64,000 nucleotides of DNA, taken from positions 11,867,466 through 11,931,465 of the forward strand of contig CM065713.1 in assembly GCA_017654935.2 (NCBI GenBank). Reading direction: 5' to 3'. This document shows, in pieces, positions 1 through 64,000 of this stretch. Source of the stretch: Phymorhynchus buccinoides (taxonomy: Eukaryota > Mollusca > Gastropoda > Neogastropoda > Raphitomidae). Made by a program: the position numbers and the translations under genes. Under the pieces are notes generated by a model that saw nothing but the letters and a program-made list of their open reading frames with translations, was not told where the DNA came from and ran no database searches. The stretch's first letter is position 1, and the number at the start of each line of letters is the position of its first letter.

Positions 1-106
1 TAATTGCCCATTTCTTTTTTGTCATCAAGCGTGTGTGCGTGCGTGCATGCATGCGTGCGTGCACCTGTAATTCTTTATGATATTTGAAGAGACGTTCATG
101 CTATTA

Positions 107-1468
107 TCTGTGTGTGTGTATCTGTGTGTGTGTTGCAGTCAAGCTCAGCATCAGCTCACTGTACATCTGTGTGTGTGTATCTGTGTGTGTGTTGCAGTCA
201 AGCTCAGCATCAGCTCACTGTACATCTGTGTGTGTGTATCTGTGTGTATGTGTTGCAGTCAAGCTCAGCATCAGCTCACTGTACATCTGTGTGTGTGTAT
301 CTGTGTGTGTGTGTTGCAGTCAAGCTCAGCATCAGCTCACTGTACATCTGTGTGCGTGTATCTGTGTGTGTGTGTTGCAGTCAAGCTCAGCATCAGCTCA
401 CTGTACATCTGTGTGTGTGTATCTGTGTGTGTGTGTTGCAGTCAAGCTCAGCATCAGCTCACTGTACATCTGTGTGTGTGTATCTGTGTGTGTGTGTTAC
501 AGTCAAGTTCAGCATCAGCTCACTGTACATCTGTGTGTGTGTATTGTGTGTGTGTGTTACAGTCAAACTCAGCATCAGCTCACTGTACATCTGTGTGTGT
601 GTATCTGTGTGTGTTAGTTACAGTCAAGTTCAGCATCAGCTCACTGTACATCTGTGTGTGTGTATCTGTGTGTGTGTGTATCTGTGTGTGTGTTGCAGTC
701 AAACTCAGCATCAGCTCACTGTACATCTGTGTGTGTGTATCTGTGTGTGTGTTGCAGTCAAGCTCAGCATCAGCTCACTGTACATCTGTGTGTGTGTATC
801 TGTGTGTGTTGCAGTCAAGCTCAGCATCAGCTCACTGTACATCTGTGTGTGTGTATCTGTGTGTGTGTGTTACAGTCAAGCTCAGCATCAGCTCACTGTA
901 CATCTGTGTGTGTGTATCTGTGTGTGTGTTACAGTCAAGCTCAGCATCAGCTCACTGTACATCTGTGTGTGTGTGTGTATCTGTGTGTGTGTTACAGTCA
1001 AGTTCAGCATCAGCTCACTGTACATCTGTGTGTGCGTGTATCTGTGTGTGTGTTGCAGTCAAGCTCAGCATCAGCTCACTGTACATCTGTGTGTGTGTAT
1101 CTGTGTGTGTGTTGCAGTCAAGCTCAGCATCAGCTCACTGTACATCTGTGTGCGTGTATCTGTGTGTGTGTGTTGCAGTCAAGCTCAGCATCAGCTCACT
1201 GTACATCTGTGTGTGTGTATCTGTGTGTGTGTTGCAGTCAAACTCAGCATCAGCTCACTGTACATCTGTGTGTGTGTATCTGTGTGTGTGTGTTGCAGTC
1301 AAGCTCAGCATCAGCTCACTGTACATCTGTGTGTGTGTATCTGTGTGTGTGTTACAGTCAAACTCAGCATCAGCTCACTGTACATCTGTGTGTGTGTATC
1401 TGTGTGTGTGTTGCAGTCAAGTTCAGCATCAGCTCACTGTACATCTGTGTGTGTGTATCTGTGTGTGT
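107..1468 (+). repeat. Tandem array of exon 1 5' ends with their splice acceptor (22 copies)
   Basis: A unit of about 57-60 bp is repeated 22 times. It contains the acceptor tgttgcag, the first ~30 bases of exon 1 (from TCAAGCTCAGC to TGTACATC) and a TG microsatellite. Copies differ by G/A in the acceptor (ttgcag or ttacag), by C/T or G/A in the exon part (AAGCTC, AAGTTC, AAACTC) and by TG length. No copy carries the rest of the exon or its true donor. The long ORFs across this array (for example 77-1708) are artefacts of repeated ICVCV-type codons. Confidence 0.95.
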
Positions 1469-1891
1469 AAGCTGCTCCATCTTACCTCTGCGACAATATT
1501 TCCATCTATACGCCAGCTCGCACTTTACGTTCAGTTTCTGACCCTCTTTCTCTCCAGATCCCTAGGTATAAGCTTTCAACTGTTGGTCGACGCTCTTTTG
1601 CTGTCTCAGGACCGACCTCCTGGAACAAACTTCCTCTCTCCCTCCGTCAGCGACCAACTCTCTGCTTTCAAAGCTAACCTCAAAACCCACCTGTTCCCCC
1701 GTCATTGAAGCTCCTCTCTCTTTATCTTCTCTCTCTTGCCTTTAGGTCTGTTTCTGTTATCCGTGTGTGTTCGCTTTGTATTGCGTTTTTGTTTGAATGC
1801 GGCGCTTTGAATGCTAACGTGTGTGTGCGCTTTGATTTGATTTCTATCAAGATTCAGCGCCGTATAAATACTGTATGTTGTTGTTGTTGTT
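1469..1891 (+). mobile_element. L2/CR1-like LINE 3' fragment
   Basis: Read from 1471, the frame gives AAPSYLCDNISIYTPARTLR and later SWNKLPLSLRQ, the usual C-terminal end of L2/CR1-type reverse transcriptases, followed by a stop near 1677. The 3' region ends with CAGCGCCGTATAAATACTG and a (TTG)n tail. The same element recurs at 9969-10280 and 42125-42655. It is 5' truncated and dead. It lies between the exon-1 decoy array and exon 1. Confidence 0.8.
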
Positions 1892-1902
1892 GTGTGTTGC
1901 AG

Positions 1903-63171
<61,269 letters not shown>

Positions 63172-63365
63172 GTGAGTTTGAGAACTACTACTTCTTCTTC
63201 TTCTTTTTTCCTTCATTCCGCCTCTACTCTTCTCTCTCTCTCTCCTTCTTCTCTTCAGGGCCCACGGTCAGTATGTTGACCATTCTGGCTCCTTTGGGAG
63301 AAGAAAAAACCCCTGATAAATGGGGGGGGTCTGTTCTTTACTGAGGACACGCCTGCTTAACTAGC
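63172..63365. other. Intron 17 start
   Basis: A (TTC)n tract and CT-rich stretch lie at 63190-63255. No exon is seen. Confidence 0.6.
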
Positions 63366-63548
63366 ACAGGACCGGATCACAGACTTTTGAAGGGGGGGTG
63401 CTTGAAAACTTTTGGGGGTCCAGTTTCAACATTTTAAAACTGTTTTGTGGCATCTCCTGTGAGCTCAGAACAGAACTTCTTAAGAGCGTTGACAGCCGAG
63501 GGGGGGTGCTGCAGCACCCAAAGCACCCCCCCCCTAGATCCGGCCCTG
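63366..63548. mobile_element. hAT-like MITE
   Basis: CAGGACCGGATCACAGACTT at the left and CCCCTAGATCCGGCCCTG at the right are inverted hAT-type ends, and CTAGCA flanks both sides. Interior is G-rich near both ends (GAAGGGGGGGTGCTTG). Confidence 0.7.
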
Positions 63549-63584
63549 CTAGCAGACCTGTTTACTCTACTCTTTTCGAGTACA

Positions 63585-64000
63585 ATATTTTTCGGACTAT
63601 AAGGCGATGCCCTTTTTCCCCCAGACTCAGACCCCTGCGCCTTATAATATGATTAATAAAACAGTAAGAAAACACAATAACAACATCTGAAATTTGGGTA
63701 CAATTTGGGGGATGCGCCTGATACAGACAAACCCCTATTTTACGACCCTCTGTTAAGCGACCACCTCTCATTTGAGACCGGATTTGTTGGCACGGATGCA
63801 TTTTACTATGTAAACGACCTCTCTTAAACGACTTCCTCTAAAACGCGACTTACGACCGCCATTTTGTTGGTTTTTACGACCATTGTTGTCGTCTGCATAG
63901 ACTTCGAGCAAAGGGAAACAACCACGGTCAAGGGCCTGAAAGCGGAGTCGCTTCCCTTGTTGTAGAAAAGATGGCGGAAAGCGTAGGAAAAGCATGAAAA
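63585..64000. other. Ends of two further MITE-like repeats
   Basis: 63585-63730 begins TTTTTCGGACTATAAGGCG and ends near GGGGGATGCGCCTGATA, resembling the GGCGCC MITE family. From about 63727, ACAGACAAACCCCTATTTTA starts what looks like the left end of another TA element (with AAACGACC(T/C) repeats) that runs off the window. Confidence 0.45.

Noticed and set aside
77..1708. 543-codon ORF rich in Cys, Val, Ser
   Set aside because: It is a translation of the exon 1 edge array and its TG spacers; the real exon 1 lies downstream at 1903 and no splice donor follows the ORF.

Overview
The window looks like one stretch of a large, repeat-rich invertebrate animal genome. A mollusc, perhaps a gastropod, is my best guess. 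Support for an animal: a phase-consistent spliced gene with GT-AG introns of up to about 12 kb, L2/CR1-like LINE tails, tRNA-headed SINEs, TTAA-flanked piggyBac-like and TA-flanked Tigger-like non-autonomous elements, hAT-like remnants and TTAGGG telomere-type repeats. No sequence here fixes the species. I see no bacterial gene, operon, CRISPR array or functional tRNA/rRNA gene.

Only one host gene is visible: the central part of a VPS13A/C-type bridge-like lipid-transfer protein on the + strand. Seventeen exons (one a 12-nt microexon) between 1903 and 63171 join in perfect phase into about 709 codons, roughly 3% of the window. They run from the extended beta-groove rod (1903-43681) into the first three repeats of the VAB adaptor-binding domain (46596-63171). 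The N-terminal chorein end and the C-terminal ATG2-like/PH end lie outside. All long ORFs other than these exons are low-complexity or repeat artefacts, apart from short transposon fragments.

Layout. 0.1-2.0 kb: 22 tandem copies of an exon start, a LINE tail, then exon 1. 2-9 kb: MITEs, SINEs, a GA tract and a 55-bp minisatellite with a CACGTG in each unit. 9-13 kb: exons 2-4 with copied exon ends and two LINE tails. 13-25 kb: a SINE, a MITE whose 65-bp core is expanded about 48-fold, a TTAA element inside a 160-bp repeat, a TTCA tract, a fold-back MITE, and a second MITE with a 76-bp core expanded about 18-fold. 25-30 kb: exons 5-7. 30-38.7 kb: a perfect 103-bp hairpin and many nested MITEs. 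38.7-46.7 kb: exons 8-11, a Tigger element with a transposase N-terminus, and long G and C runs. 49-53 kb: exon 12, a 2.3-kb TCA array carrying exon-end copies and a hAT remnant, then exon 13. 53-57 kb: nested elements, including a fold-back with telomeric repeats, and a LINE. 57-63.2 kb: exons 14-17, all with tandem copies of their edges.

The most unusual property is that the edges of 11 of the 17 VPS13 exons have been tandemly copied together with the adjoining intronic microsatellite, so introns carry series of decoy acceptors, decoy donors or complete small pseudo-exons. At least five pseudo-exons (two of 48 nt, three of 51 nt) have both splice sites and keep the reading frame; one more could replace exon 2 in frame. 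Transposon interiors in the same window show the same kind of tandem expansion, which suggests a general mutational tendency. Whether any copy is spliced cannot be told from DNA alone.
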